From Spyradocola sp050942925 (GTDB taxonomy: Bacteria; Bacillota; Clostridia; Christensenellales; UBA1750): a DNA stretch of 23,381 bases. Below, piece after piece: positions 16,548 through 23,358 of the stretch. Numbering within the stretch: position 1 is the stretch's first letter; the number at the start of each line of letters is the position of its first letter. The DNA lies in assembly GCA_050942925.1 (NCBI GenBank), contig JBMNOF010000027.1:1-23381 (forward strand), written 5' to 3'. The position numbers were made by a program, and so were the translations under genes. Under the pieces are notes generated by a model. It ran no database searches, was not told the origin of the DNA, and saw only the letters and a list, made by a program, of their open reading frames with translations.

Positions 16548-17720
16548 ATGCAGGACTTTATCTATTGCGCGCCCACGCGCGTCATCTTTGGCAAGGACAC
16601 GGAATTGCAGGTCGGCAAGATCCTGAAGGAGGCGGGCGCGACCCGCGTCCTTCTGCAGTACGGCGGCGGCTCCATCAAGCGCAGCGGCCTGTATGACCGC
16701 GTGGTGGACGCGATTCGCGCCGCGGGCATCGAGCTGTATGAGATCGGCGGCGTGCAGCCGAACCCGCACCTGAGCCTCGTGCGCAAGGCCATCGCCTTGG
16801 CCCGCGAGAAGAAGGTGGACTACCTCCTCGCCGTCGGCGGCGGATCGGCCATCGACTCCACCAAGGCCACGGCCGTCGGCGTCCCCTACGAGGGCGACGT
16901 CTGGGACTTCTACTGCGGCAAGGCGACGCCCAAGACCGCCCTTCCCCTGGGCGTCATCCTCACCATCCCCGCGGCCGGGTCCGAGGGCAGCAACTCCTCG
17001 GTCATCACCAATGAGGACGGCTGGATCAAGCGCGGCCTCGGCTGCGACCTGACGCGCGCGGCCTTTGCCATCTACAACCCGGAGCTGACCTATACGCTCC
17101 CCGCCTACCAAACCGCGGCCGGCGCCACCGACATCATGGCGCACATCATGGAGCGCTATTTCACCAACGAGCCGGATGTGGACATGACCGACCGCCTCTG
17201 CGAGAGCGTGCTCAAGACCATCCTCAAGCAGGCGCCCGTGTGCGTCCAGGACCCCACGAACTACGCCGCGCGCGCGGAGATGATGTGGGCCTCCACCGTT
17301 GCGCACAACGACTTCCTCTCCTGCTTCCGCGTGGGCGATTGGTCCAGCCACCAGCTTGCCCATGAGCTCAGCGGCCTGTACGACTCCACGCACGGCGCCG
17401 CCCTGGCCGTGGTCTTCCCGGCCTGGATGACCTATGTCTACAAGCATGACGTCCAGCGCTTCTGCCGCTTTGCGGTGGAGGTCATGGGCGTGGAGATGGA
17501 CTTCTTCCATCCCGAAGAAACCGCGCTCAAGGGCATTGCCGCCCTGCGCGCCTTCTTCCGCTCCATCGGCATGCCCACCACCCTCAAGGAGCTCGGCGTG
17601 CCCGAGAATGAGCTCGACCTGCTCGCCTCCAAGGTCAAGCGCGGCCCGGACGGCACCACCGGCCAGTTCGTCCCCCTGACGGAGGCCGATTGCCGCAAGA
17701 TCTACGAGCTCATGAAGTGA
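16548..17720 (+). CDS. iron-containing alcohol dehydrogenase, YqhD/BDH-like
   Basis: The product is 390 residues, a cytoplasmic group III alcohol dehydrogenase that reduces aldehydes or oxidises alcohols with NAD(P)H. The nucleotide-binding GGGS is at 97-100, with YGGGS at 38-42. The metal ligands are complete: Asp195 and His199 (DIMAH), His268 (SSHQLAH) and His282 (STHGAA). These sit one residue beyond the known ligand positions of E. coli YqhD, and the N-terminal GGGSIKRSG also resembles YqhD. It could remove a short aldehyde or regenerate cofactor for the pathway. The start ATG at 16548 has GGGAGGA upstream. It is the last gene of the operon and a terminator follows. Confidence 0.93.
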   Translation: MQDFIYCAPTRVIFGKDTELQVGKILKEAGATRVLLQYGGGSIKRSGLYDRVVDAIRAAGIELYEIGGVQPNPHLSLVRKAIALAREKKVDYLLAVGGGSAIDSTKATAVGVPYEGDVWDFYCGKATPKTALPLGVILTIPAAGSEGSNSSVITNEDGWIKRGLGCDLTRAAFAIYNPELTYTLPAYQTAAGATDIMAHIMERYFTNEPDVDMTDRLCESVLKTILKQAPVCVQDPTNYAARAEMMWASTVAHNDFLSCFRVGDWSSHQLAHELSGLYDSTHGAALAVVFPAWMTYVYKHDVQRFCRFAVEVMGVEMDFFHPEETALKGIAALRAFFRSIGMPTTLKELGVPENELDLLASKVKRGPDGTTGQFVPLTEADCRKIYELMK

Positions 17721-17750
17721 GCCTGAGTAGAGCGCTCCTTTCGCAGCCCC

Positions 17751-17785
17751 AAGGACCGTCCCCTGTGCAAGGGACGGTCCTTTAT
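17751..17785. terminator. bidirectional terminator, sugar operon / spoVB-like gene
   Basis: AAGGACCGTCCC (17751-17762) pairs perfectly with GGGACGGTCCTT (17771-17782) around an 8-base loop. On the plus strand the tail is TTTATTT. The minus-strand gene's TAA abuts the stem at 17782-17784, so the hairpin lies at the ends of two convergent units. Confidence 0.85.
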
Positions 17786-19131
17786 TTCCGGGACGCGCGC
17801 AGCTGGCGCAGCATCGTCACCGGCTCAAAGAGGAGAAGCAGAAGCTCCTTTCGATCCATGCCCGTAAAGCGCAGCAGAAGCTTCAGCCGCGTCAGCGCGC
17901 AGAGCACCCCCGATAGATAGAGAATCCCCACATACCCCATCATGCCCAGGCGCGGCAGGAGCACGAGAATCCCCAGAATCCGCAGCGCAGAATCCACCGT
18001 CTCAATCACGAGCGTCGCGCCCTGCCGGCCCAGCCCCTTGAGCATCGCGTCGCAGATGCTCTCCACGTACAGCAGCGGCAGCAGCGGCGTCAAGAGCGTC
18101 AGCAGCCCGCCGGCCGCCTCGTTTCCGTAGAGCAGGTCCATGAGGTTCTGCCCAAACAGCAAGAAGAGCGCACAGAAGAATACCGCCATGTAGACGGCCG
18201 CCGCTAGCGTCTTGCGGGTCAGTGCCCGCACCCGCTCCGGCCGGCCTCGAGCGCTTTCGCGGGCGATCTCCGGCAGCAGCAGCGTCCCCACCGCCGCCGG
18301 GAAGGCCGCCGGAAACAGCAGAATCGGCAGTACCATGCCCGACAGCAGTCCGTATTGCTCCAGCGCATGCGAGGCGCTCGCCCCGGAGAGCTTGAGCAGG
18401 ACCGGGATCAGCAGGTTTTCCGCCGTCTGCATGCCGCACTGCAGCAGCGCTCCCAGCCAGATCGGCAGCACGCCCGTCAGCACGTCCCGAAGGGGGATGC
18501 GCTCCAGCGTGGCCTCGCCGCTGCGCGCGTAGAAGAGCCCGCAAAGCAGCAGAGAAACGGCCTCTGCCGCGGTCGCTCCAAAGAGAATGGCCGCGCATGC
18601 CTGCGACAGCTCCTCGATCTTCAGGGAAAAGAGCAGAAAGAGCACGAGGCCCACCCGCACGACCTGCTCGGTCATCTGCGCAATCGTCGGATGCGCTACG
18701 TCTCCTCGGGACAGAAAATAGCCCCGCAGCGCCGCCGAGATCCCCATCATCGGCAGCGACGGCGCGATCCACTTCAGCGCCTTGGACGCGCGCGCATCTC
18801 CCAGCAGGTTGGCCGCAATCCCGTCTGCCGCGAAGTAGAGCCCCATTCCCAACACCAGCCCCAGCACGCCAGCGTACAGGCTCGCGGCGTGCACCGCCGA
18901 TCGCGCTGCCTCCGGACGCTCCGCACAAAGGCGGCTCACCGTGATCGTCAGGCCCGCGCACGCCAGCATGGAGAACAGGCCGTACACCGTCATGATCAGC
19001 TGGTATAGCCCCATGCCCTCCATCCCAATGCGCTCCGAGAGCACGATGCGGTACAGCATCCCGATCCCCCGGAGAAAAAAGGAGGACATCGTCAGGAGCA
19101 TCACGCCCTGGATCGCCTTATTCCGGTTCAT
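17782..19131 (-). CDS. spoVB: SpoVB-like polysaccharide/lipid flippase
   Basis: The product is 449 residues with about 12 hydrophobic helices, of the MOP (MATE/MurJ/Wzx) superfamily. It begins MNRNKAIQGVMLLTMSSFFL, followed by RGIGMLYRIVLSERIG and MGLYQLIMTVYGLF, as in stage V sporulation protein B and related lipid-II-type flippases. SpoVB acts in the mother cell during spore cortex synthesis. It is somewhat shorter than the usual ~520 residues of B. subtilis SpoVB, so a vegetative flippase paralogue is possible. I chose the ATG at 19131, with AGGAAGGTGG (complement of 19137-19146) about 5 bases upstream, over an in-frame upstream codon at 19173. It is convergent with the sugar operon and divergent from the glycosidase. 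Confidence 0.82.
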   Translation of the reverse strand: MNRNKAIQGVMLLTMSSFFLRGIGMLYRIVLSERIGMEGMGLYQLIMTVYGLFSMLACAGLTITVSRLCAERPEAARSAVHAASLYAGVLGLVLGMGLYFAADGIAANLLGDARASKALKWIAPSLPMMGISAALRGYFLSRGDVAHPTIAQMTEQVVRVGLVLFLLFSLKIEELSQACAAILFGATAAEAVSLLLCGLFYARSGEATLERIPLRDVLTGVLPIWLGALLQCGMQTAENLLIPVLLKLSGASASHALEQYGLLSGMVLPILLFPAAFPAAVGTLLLPEIARESARGRPERVRALTRKTLAAAVYMAVFFCALFLLFGQNLMDLLYGNEAAGGLLTLLTPLLPLLYVESICDAMLKGLGRQGATLVIETVDSALRILGILVLLPRLGMMGYVGILYLSGVLCALTRLKLLLRFTGMDRKELLLLLFEPVTMLRQLRASRK

Positions 19132-19250
19132 GGCACCACCTTCCTCGCGCCATGTATATGCCGAAGCTCCCAAAAATCCGCCTAAAGACCGAGCTTGTCC
19201 TTACATTTCCCTACATTTCATAACATCCGGTTTTCATTCAAGAGAAGTTC

Positions 19251-19313
19251 GTTAAAAAATTGATTTTTCGGGATTTTTGCCTTGACTTTCGCTTTGGGAC
19301 TTGCTATTATAAT
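19251..19313 (+). promoter_or_regulatory. strong promoter with A/T-rich upstream tract
   Basis: TTGACT (19282-19287), a 17-base spacer and TATTAT (19305-19310) overlap TATAAT (19308-19313, spacer 20). The A/T-rich stretch at 19251-19278 resembles an UP element. Bases just beyond the -10 form an inverted repeat. Confidence 0.75.
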
Positions 19314-19331
19314 ACCGTTCTGTGAAACGGT
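19314..19331. repeat. inverted repeat at the transcription start
   Basis: ACCGTT (19314-19319) and AACGGT (19326-19331) are separated by 6 bases and cover the predicted start site. This is either an operator for a dimeric regulator or a 5' RNA hairpin. Confidence 0.5.
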
Positions 19332-19396
19332 CTTTATTGAGCCACCCCCCACTGCCCCGCCAACTTGCAATAGGCAAGCGGCGGGGACCTTTTTTT
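19318..19396 (+). ncRNA. candidate small RNA or attenuated leader
   Basis: A strong promoter leads to an intrinsic terminator after only about 75 bases. The terminator is CCCCGCC (19355-19361) with GGCGGGG (19380-19386), enclosing CTTGC (19364-19368) with GCAAG (19374-19378), followed by seven Ts (19390-19396). No start codon with a ribosome site lies in it. I do not recognise a known RNA family. It could be a free small RNA or a conditional leader of the glycosidase gene. Confidence 0.45.
19355..19396 (+). terminator. T-tailed hairpin after the short transcript
   Basis: The stem has 7 + 5 bp with a small internal loop and loop AATAG, followed by ACC and TTTTTTT. It lies 169 bases before the glycosidase start. 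Confidence 0.8.
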
Positions 19397-19464
19397 GTGC
19401 AAGAAGTTTCAAAATGTGGAACGCTGTTTTATGAAACGGGAACGGCCGTGGAAACGCCTCCCTC

Positions 19465-19493
19465 TTGCGGAGAACGGGAAAAGAAGCTATACT
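19465..19493 (+). promoter_or_regulatory. candidate promoter of the glycosidase gene
   Basis: TTGCGG (19465-19470), a 17-base spacer and TATACT (19488-19493). The -35 box matches only 3 of 6, the -10 box 5 of 6. It would allow expression independent of the upstream terminator. Confidence 0.5.
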
Positions 19494-19565
19494 ATGCTTG
19501 CGATGGCGCCCCGCAGTGCGCAGGCGCCCACCGCAAAAAGAGAAGACAAAGGGGGAGCAACATCC

Positions 19566-20504
19566 ATGGAATTCTTTTCCGCAACGACGTTCGGCTTTAT
19601 GTCGCCCAAGGGGTTCACGAAGAAGCCCGAAAGTCTGGATTCCTTGCGCAAGATGTTTGCCGGCACGGGCAGCGACACGCTGCTTTTGCCCGTAGCGGCT
19701 CTGCAGGATCACGCCTATTCCACCAAGATCGACTGGACCACGGACGACGTCATGAGCGAGGAGGACATCCGCGCCTGCGTCGCGGTCGCGCGGGAGCTGG
19801 GCAAAAAGGTCATCCTCAAGGCCATGGTCAACTGCCGGGATGGCTACTGGCGCGCCTATATCAACTTCTTTGACAACTATGTCCCCTGCGAACCGCAGTG
19901 GGAGGATTGGTTCCGCTCCTACACGGACTTCAATGTCTACCTTGCGCGCATTGCCCAGGACGTGGGCGCGGAGCTCTACTGCGCCGGGTGCGAAATGGTC
20001 GGCACCGACCGCAAGGCGGACCTCTGGCGCGGACTCATCTCCGAGGTCCGCAAGGTCTATACCGGCCTTGTGACCTATAACTGCGACAAGTATCAGGAGG
20101 ACAACGTGGCTTGGTGGGATTGCCTGGACGTGATCTCCTCCAGCGGCTACTACCCGATCGACAACTTGGACAACCAGTTTGCGCGCATCCACGCCGTGGC
20201 CGAGAAGTTCCACAAGCCCTTCCTCTTCATGGAGTGCGGGTGCCCCTGCCGCGAGGGCAGTGAGTTCATCCCGAACGATTGGACCCATGGCGGCGCGCTG
20301 GACATCGACGTCCAGACCCGTTGGTATCGCGCCTTCCTCGAGGCGCTAGACCGCAATCCCTGGATTCAGGGCGTGGGCTGGTGGGATTGGGGCGCCCGCC
20401 TGTATCCTGCGGATAAGGCCATGGAGAACGACGGCTATGGCATCTATGCAAAGCCGGCCGAAAAGCTCCTTCTCGACTGGAACCGCGCGCATGGCCGCGC
20501 CTAA
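19566..20504 (+). CDS. GH113-like TIM-barrel glycosidase
   Basis: The product is 312 residues with no signal peptide, so cytoplasmic. The chain looks like a (beta/alpha)8 glycoside hydrolase of the GH113 (beta-mannanase) type. The acid/base candidate is Glu143 in CAGCEMVG and the nucleophile candidate is Glu223 in FLFMECG. Their 80-residue separation equals that of the catalytic pair I recall for the characterised GH113 mannanase (Glu151/Glu231). Other supporting segments are SSSGYYPID (191-199) and VGWWDWGA (270-277), the latter like the end of the active-site barrel. The substrate is probably a beta-mannan- or xylan-type oligosaccharide, which is not certain. The ATG at 19566 has AAAGGGGG about 10 bases upstream; earlier in-frame codons lack a ribosome site. 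A terminator follows directly. Confidence 0.75.
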   Translation: MEFFSATTFGFMSPKGFTKKPESLDSLRKMFAGTGSDTLLLPVAALQDHAYSTKIDWTTDDVMSEEDIRACVAVARELGKKVILKAMVNCRDGYWRAYINFFDNYVPCEPQWEDWFRSYTDFNVYLARIAQDVGAELYCAGCEMVGTDRKADLWRGLISEVRKVYTGLVTYNCDKYQEDNVAWWDCLDVISSSGYYPIDNLDNQFARIHAVAEKFHKPFLFMECGCPCREGSEFIPNDWTHGGALDIDVQTRWYRAFLEALDRNPWIQGVGWWDWGARLYPADKAMENDGYGIYAKPAEKLLLDWNRAHGRA

Positions 20505-20518
20505 ACGCCGCCTGCTGC

Positions 20519-20556
20519 AGGCGTCCGCACTTCCTTCGGTGCGGACGCCTTTTTTT
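20519..20556 (+). terminator. terminator of the glycosidase gene
   Basis: AGGCGTCCGCAC (20519-20530) pairs perfectly with GTGCGGACGCCT (20539-20550), followed by a T-run to 20556. Confidence 0.94.
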
Positions 20557-20606
20557 CACAAAAAGGCATGGACGGCGGACAACGGTGCATAGGATGGACT
20601 GCGTAA

Positions 20607-20621
20607 GTGAAACGTTTGCAA
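20607..20621. promoter_or_regulatory. LacI-family operator-like palindrome before gerM
   Basis: Read on the minus strand, TTGCAAACGTTTCAC fits 13 of 15 cre positions (TTGCAAACGTTT core, with mismatches at the last two). It overlaps the first bases of the gerM ribosome site. Chance is possible. Confidence 0.3.
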
Positions 20622-20637
20622 GGAGGCGCAGTCGGTC

Positions 20638-21648
20638 ATGAAACAATGCAAGGTCATCGCTCTGATGCTGCTGGCGCTCGCGCTGCTCGCGGGCTGCTCC
20701 AGCCCCGACCCCATCGACCTGGAGGAGCCCATCGAACAGGTCCCCACCGCCGCGGAGCTGCAGGCCTCGCTGGAGGATGAGGGCTCAACGCGGGAGGTCA
20801 CGCTCTACTACAAGGACTTGATGGGGTATCTCGTCCCCGTCAACTGTGAGATTCCCTGGGAGGAGGGCATTGCCAAGGCAACGCTCAAGCAGATGGTCTC
20901 CTCGGAGGCAAACGACCTGCAAGCCGCGCGCCTGGGGCTGCTCACCGCCTTGCCGGAAGGGTTGGAAGTGGACATGGACATCATCGGCCAGTTGGCCAAG
21001 GTCTCGCTGTCCTCGGCGTGCCTGTCCTGTGCGGACGCGGAGGAGGAGAGCGCCATGGTCAGCGCCATCGTCAGCGCCTTGACGGAGTTTGACTCCATCT
21101 CGGAGGTGCAGCTCCTGGTCGAGGGCGAGGAGGTCGATGCGCTGCCCTTTGGAACGAACATCAGTGCCCCGCTCACGCGCGAGGACCTGAACATCGAATC
21201 CGTTTCGGCGGATACGGATTTGACGGGGTCCGGCACGGTCCAGGTCTTCTTTGAGAGCGAGGCCAGCGGCTGCATGGTGCCCGTCACCCGCACCGTCTTC
21301 TCCAATGAGGACATCGATACCGCCGTGTTGGAACTCCTGAAAGGCCCACGCGACGACTCCGGCCTGGCAGGCTGCATCCCCAAGGGCGTCGGCCTCATCT
21401 CGATCAAGCAGAAGGATGGCGTCGTCACCATCAACATGACGGAGGAGTTTAAGCAGGTCATGGAGCAGGCCGATGGCGGCGCGGCCGCGGTCAAGGCCCT
21501 GGTGCTGACGTGTTCGCAGTTCCCGGACGTCAAGGAGGTCAAGCTCCAGGTCGAGGGCGAGGACTTCGTGCTCGATACGGAAACGCTCGCCGTGACAACC
21601 GTCGTCAACTCCGAACAAGAGGCGCTCATGGCCAGCGCCATCGGCTGA
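20638..21648 (+). CDS. gerM: GerM-type lipoprotein with two GerMN domains
   Basis: The product is 336 residues. It has a signal peptide with lipobox LAGC (17-20, lipidated Cys20), an acidic linker, then two repeats of the GerMN fold, about 50-190 and 200-325. In both, a VTLYYKD or VQVFFES strand is followed by a helix (LKQMVSS or LELLKGP) and a hydrophobic strand. In B. subtilis GerM is a sporulation lipoprotein that works with the SpoIIQ-SpoIIIA channel apparatus. The ATG at 20638 has AAGGAGG (20620-20626) 11 bases upstream, slightly long. No sigma-A promoter is evident. CATAGGAT (20588-20595) resembles a sigma-E -10 box, but this is weak. A terminator follows. Confidence 0.85.
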   Translation: MKQCKVIALMLLALALLAGCSSPDPIDLEEPIEQVPTAAELQASLEDEGSTREVTLYYKDLMGYLVPVNCEIPWEEGIAKATLKQMVSSEANDLQAARLGLLTALPEGLEVDMDIIGQLAKVSLSSACLSCADAEEESAMVSAIVSALTEFDSISEVQLLVEGEEVDALPFGTNISAPLTREDLNIESVSADTDLTGSGTVQVFFESEASGCMVPVTRTVFSNEDIDTAVLELLKGPRDDSGLAGCIPKGVGLISIKQKDGVVTINMTEEFKQVMEQADGGAAAVKALVLTCSQFPDVKEVKLQVEGEDFVLDTETLAVTTVVNSEQEALMASAIG

Positions 21649-21658
21649 ATGCCCCAAG

Positions 21659-21690
21659 GCGGCCCCGCAAAAGAAGGCGGGGCCGCTTTT
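21659..21690 (+). terminator. gerM terminator
   Basis: GCGGCCCCGC (21659-21668) pairs perfectly with GCGGGGCCGC (21677-21686), with tail TTTT. The tail is also the start of the next promoter's -35 box. Confidence 0.88.
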
Positions 21691-21715
21691 CATCTCCCCG
21701 TCCCTGTGCTATAAT
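21687..21715 (+). promoter_or_regulatory. promoter of the rdgB unit
   Basis: TTTTCA (21687-21692, overlapping the gerM terminator tail), a 17-base spacer and TATAAT (21710-21715). Confidence 0.72.
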
Positions 21716-21746
21716 GGGGAAAACGTCAGAACGGGAGAGAGAAGAG

Positions 21747-22334
21747 ATGAAGCTGCTCATCGCCAGCAACAATGCCCACAAGATCCGCGAGATCAAGGAA
21801 ATCCTCGGCGGGGTCTTCGACGAGATCCTTTCCCTTCGGGAAGCCGGCGTTTCCGCCGATCCCGAGGAGACGGGCGAAACCTTCGAGGAGAACGCGCGCA
21901 TCAAGGCCGAGTGCATCCTCGCGCTCACGGGCTGCGCCGCCCTGGCGGATGACTCCGGCCTCGCGGTGGACGCGCTGGGCGGCGCCCCCGGCGTGCACTC
22001 CGCGCGCTACTGCGGCCGCCATGGCGACGACGACGCGAACAACGCCCTCCTGATTCGGAACCTTTCCGGCGTTCCCGCCCCGCGCACGGCGCGCTTTGTC
22101 AGCGCCGTGGCTCTTGCCCGCCCGGGAAGGCCCACGCTCATCTGCACCGGCACCTGCGAGGGAACCGTGGGCTTTGAACCCTGTGGGGACAATGGCTTTG
22201 GCTATGACCCCTATTTCACCCCCCTGGGAATGGACAAGACCTTTGCCGAACTCCCCGCAGAGGTCAAAAACCGCATGTCCCACCGCGCCCACGCGCTGGA
22301 AGCCCTGCGCCGCGCCTTGGAAGAGGAGGGCTGA
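21747..22334 (+). CDS. rdgB: XTP/dITP diphosphatase (Ham1/RdgB)
   Basis: This cytoplasmic housecleaning enzyme hydrolyses non-canonical purine triphosphates (XTP, dITP) to monophosphates. The product is 195 residues, the family length. The motifs are IASNNAHK (5-12), Glu47/Glu48 in GETFEENA, DDSGL (68-72, catalytic Asp69), GDNGFGYDP (147-155) and SHRAHAL (178-184). The ATG at 21747 has GGGAGAG about 10 bases upstream. The frame is open further upstream, but earlier codons lie in gerM or the promoter. The next gene starts 3 bases after the stop, so the two form one unit. Confidence 0.96.
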   Translation: MKLLIASNNAHKIREIKEILGGVFDEILSLREAGVSADPEETGETFEENARIKAECILALTGCAALADDSGLAVDALGGAPGVHSARYCGRHGDDDANNALLIRNLSGVPAPRTARFVSAVALARPGRPTLICTGTCEGTVGFEPCGDNGFGYDPYFTPLGMDKTFAELPAEVKNRMSHRAHALEALRRALEEEG

Positions 22335-22337
22335 GCC

Positions 22338-22832
22338 GTGCGCTTTCTCGTCCTGTCCGACACGCATGGCGACAAGACCGGCATGGTCCGCGCGCTGGAC
22401 TACTTGGACGCCCTAAAGGCCGACGCCCTGCTGCACCTGGGCGACTTTGACGCCGACGCGGACTTTTTGGGGCGGGAGCTCCGCCTGCCCGTCACCGCCG
22501 TATCCGGGAACTGCGACGCCTTCCGGTCGATGCGCCCGACGGAGGAGATTCTGGAGGTCGAGGGCCTTCGCCTGCTGTTGACGCACGGCCACCGCTATGG
22601 CGTCAAGGAGAACCTGCAGCGCCTCCTGTATGCGGCCCTGGAACGGGATTGCGCCGCCGCGCTCTTTGGACACACCCACGAGCCGCATCTCTCGCGCGAG
22701 GAAGGGGTGCTCCTGCTCAACCCCGGCTCCCTGTGCCAGCCCCGCCTGGGCAACCAGGCAGGCCTTGCGCTGCTCACGGTGGAGAAGGGAGAGGCCAAGG
22801 CTGTTCTGCTGCCGTATGCGCTGCGAAGGTGA
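22338..22832 (+). CDS. YfcE/MJ0936-type metallophosphoesterase
   Basis: The product is 164 residues, a cytoplasmic two-metal phosphodiesterase. All signature blocks are present: DxH in LSDTHGD (6-12), GDFDAD (35-40), GNCDA (57-61), LLTHGHRYG and FGHTH. Natural substrates of this family are poorly known; some hydrolyse phosphodiesters in vitro. The start is GTG at 22338, with GAGGAGG (22323-22329) 8 bases upstream, 3 bases after the rdgB stop. B. subtilis pairs ysnA (rdgB) and ysnB (this family) in the same way. Confidence 0.93.
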   Translation: MRFLVLSDTHGDKTGMVRALDYLDALKADALLHLGDFDADADFLGRELRLPVTAVSGNCDAFRSMRPTEEILEVEGLRLLLTHGHRYGVKENLQRLLYAALERDCAAALFGHTHEPHLSREEGVLLLNPGSLCQPRLGNQAGLALLTVEKGEAKAVLLPYALRR

Positions 22833-22869
22833 GGATTGGAATTTTTCGCCGACTTTTTTGGGAAACCAC

Positions 22870-22898
22870 TTGACAGCCGAGGGGAAAATCGCTATAAT
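22870..22898 (+). promoter_or_regulatory. consensus promoter of the tRNA array
   Basis: TTGACA (22870-22875), a 17-base spacer and TATAAT (22893-22898) are perfect sigma-A boxes. They lie 38 bases before the first tRNA. Confidence 0.9.
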
Positions 22899-22936
22899 CT
22901 ATATTCGTCAGCGGGTGTGCCGCCCAAGGAAGGTAT

Positions 22937-23013
<77 letters not shown>

Positions 23014-23044
23014 TTCACACAAGCCTTTTCGGCATGGCAAGTAT

Positions 23045-23122
23045 GGTGGATATAGCTCAGTTGGTTAGAGTGCCAGGTTGTGGCCCTGGAGGTCGTGGGT
23101 TCGAATCCCACTATTCACCCCA
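23045..23122 (+). tRNA. tRNA-His (anticodon GTG)
   Basis: It begins with the extra G-1 (23045), which pairs with C73. GTGGATA pairs with TATTCAC, with one G-T. The anticodon stem CCAGG/CCTGG surrounds TTGTGGC, with GTG at 23080-23082. CCA is encoded. Confidence 0.95.
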
Positions 23123-23186
23123 TTTTTTTCAAAGATCCCGAGCGGCAGCAGCGGCGGCAGGTGCCCGCAGCGGCGCAGGTTCACGT

Positions 23187-23261
23187 TGGGGTGTAGCCAA
23201 GCGGTAAGGCACGGGACTTTGACTCCCGCATTCGTAGGTTCGAGCCCTGCCACCCCAGCCA
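23187..23261 (+). tRNA. tRNA-Gln (anticodon TTG)
   Basis: The acceptor TGGGGTG pairs with CACCCCA, followed by G73 and encoded CCA. The anticodon stem CGGGA/TCCCG surrounds CTTTGAC, with TTG at 23219-23221. Confidence 0.95.
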
Positions 23262-23267
23262 ATGTAT

Positions 23268-23343
23268 GATCCATTAGCTCAGTTGGCAGAGCACTTGACT
23301 TTTAATCAAGGTGTCCGGAGTTCGAATCTCCGATGGATCACCA
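23268..23343 (+). tRNA. tRNA-Lys (anticodon TTT)
   Basis: The acceptor GATCCAT pairs with ATGGATC, followed by A73 and encoded CCA. The anticodon stem CTTGA/TCAAG surrounds CTTTTAA, with TTT at 23301-23303. Confidence 0.95.
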
Positions 23344-23358
23344 TTTGATTTTTGCAAT

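Noticed and set aside
19322..19873. Open frame of about 183 codons starting at GTG 19322, across the intergenic region and into the glycosidase gene
   Set aside because: There is no ribosome site, it runs through the terminator hairpin and overlaps the glycosidase out of frame; it does not look like a protein.
23120..23130. T-run after tRNA-His as a terminator
   Set aside because: It follows the tRNA 3' CCA with no separate hairpin, and the array continues downstream.
23123..23186. CGGCAG/CGGCGG repeats in the His-Gln spacer as a CRISPR or other repeat array
   Set aside because: Too short and irregular, with no spacers.
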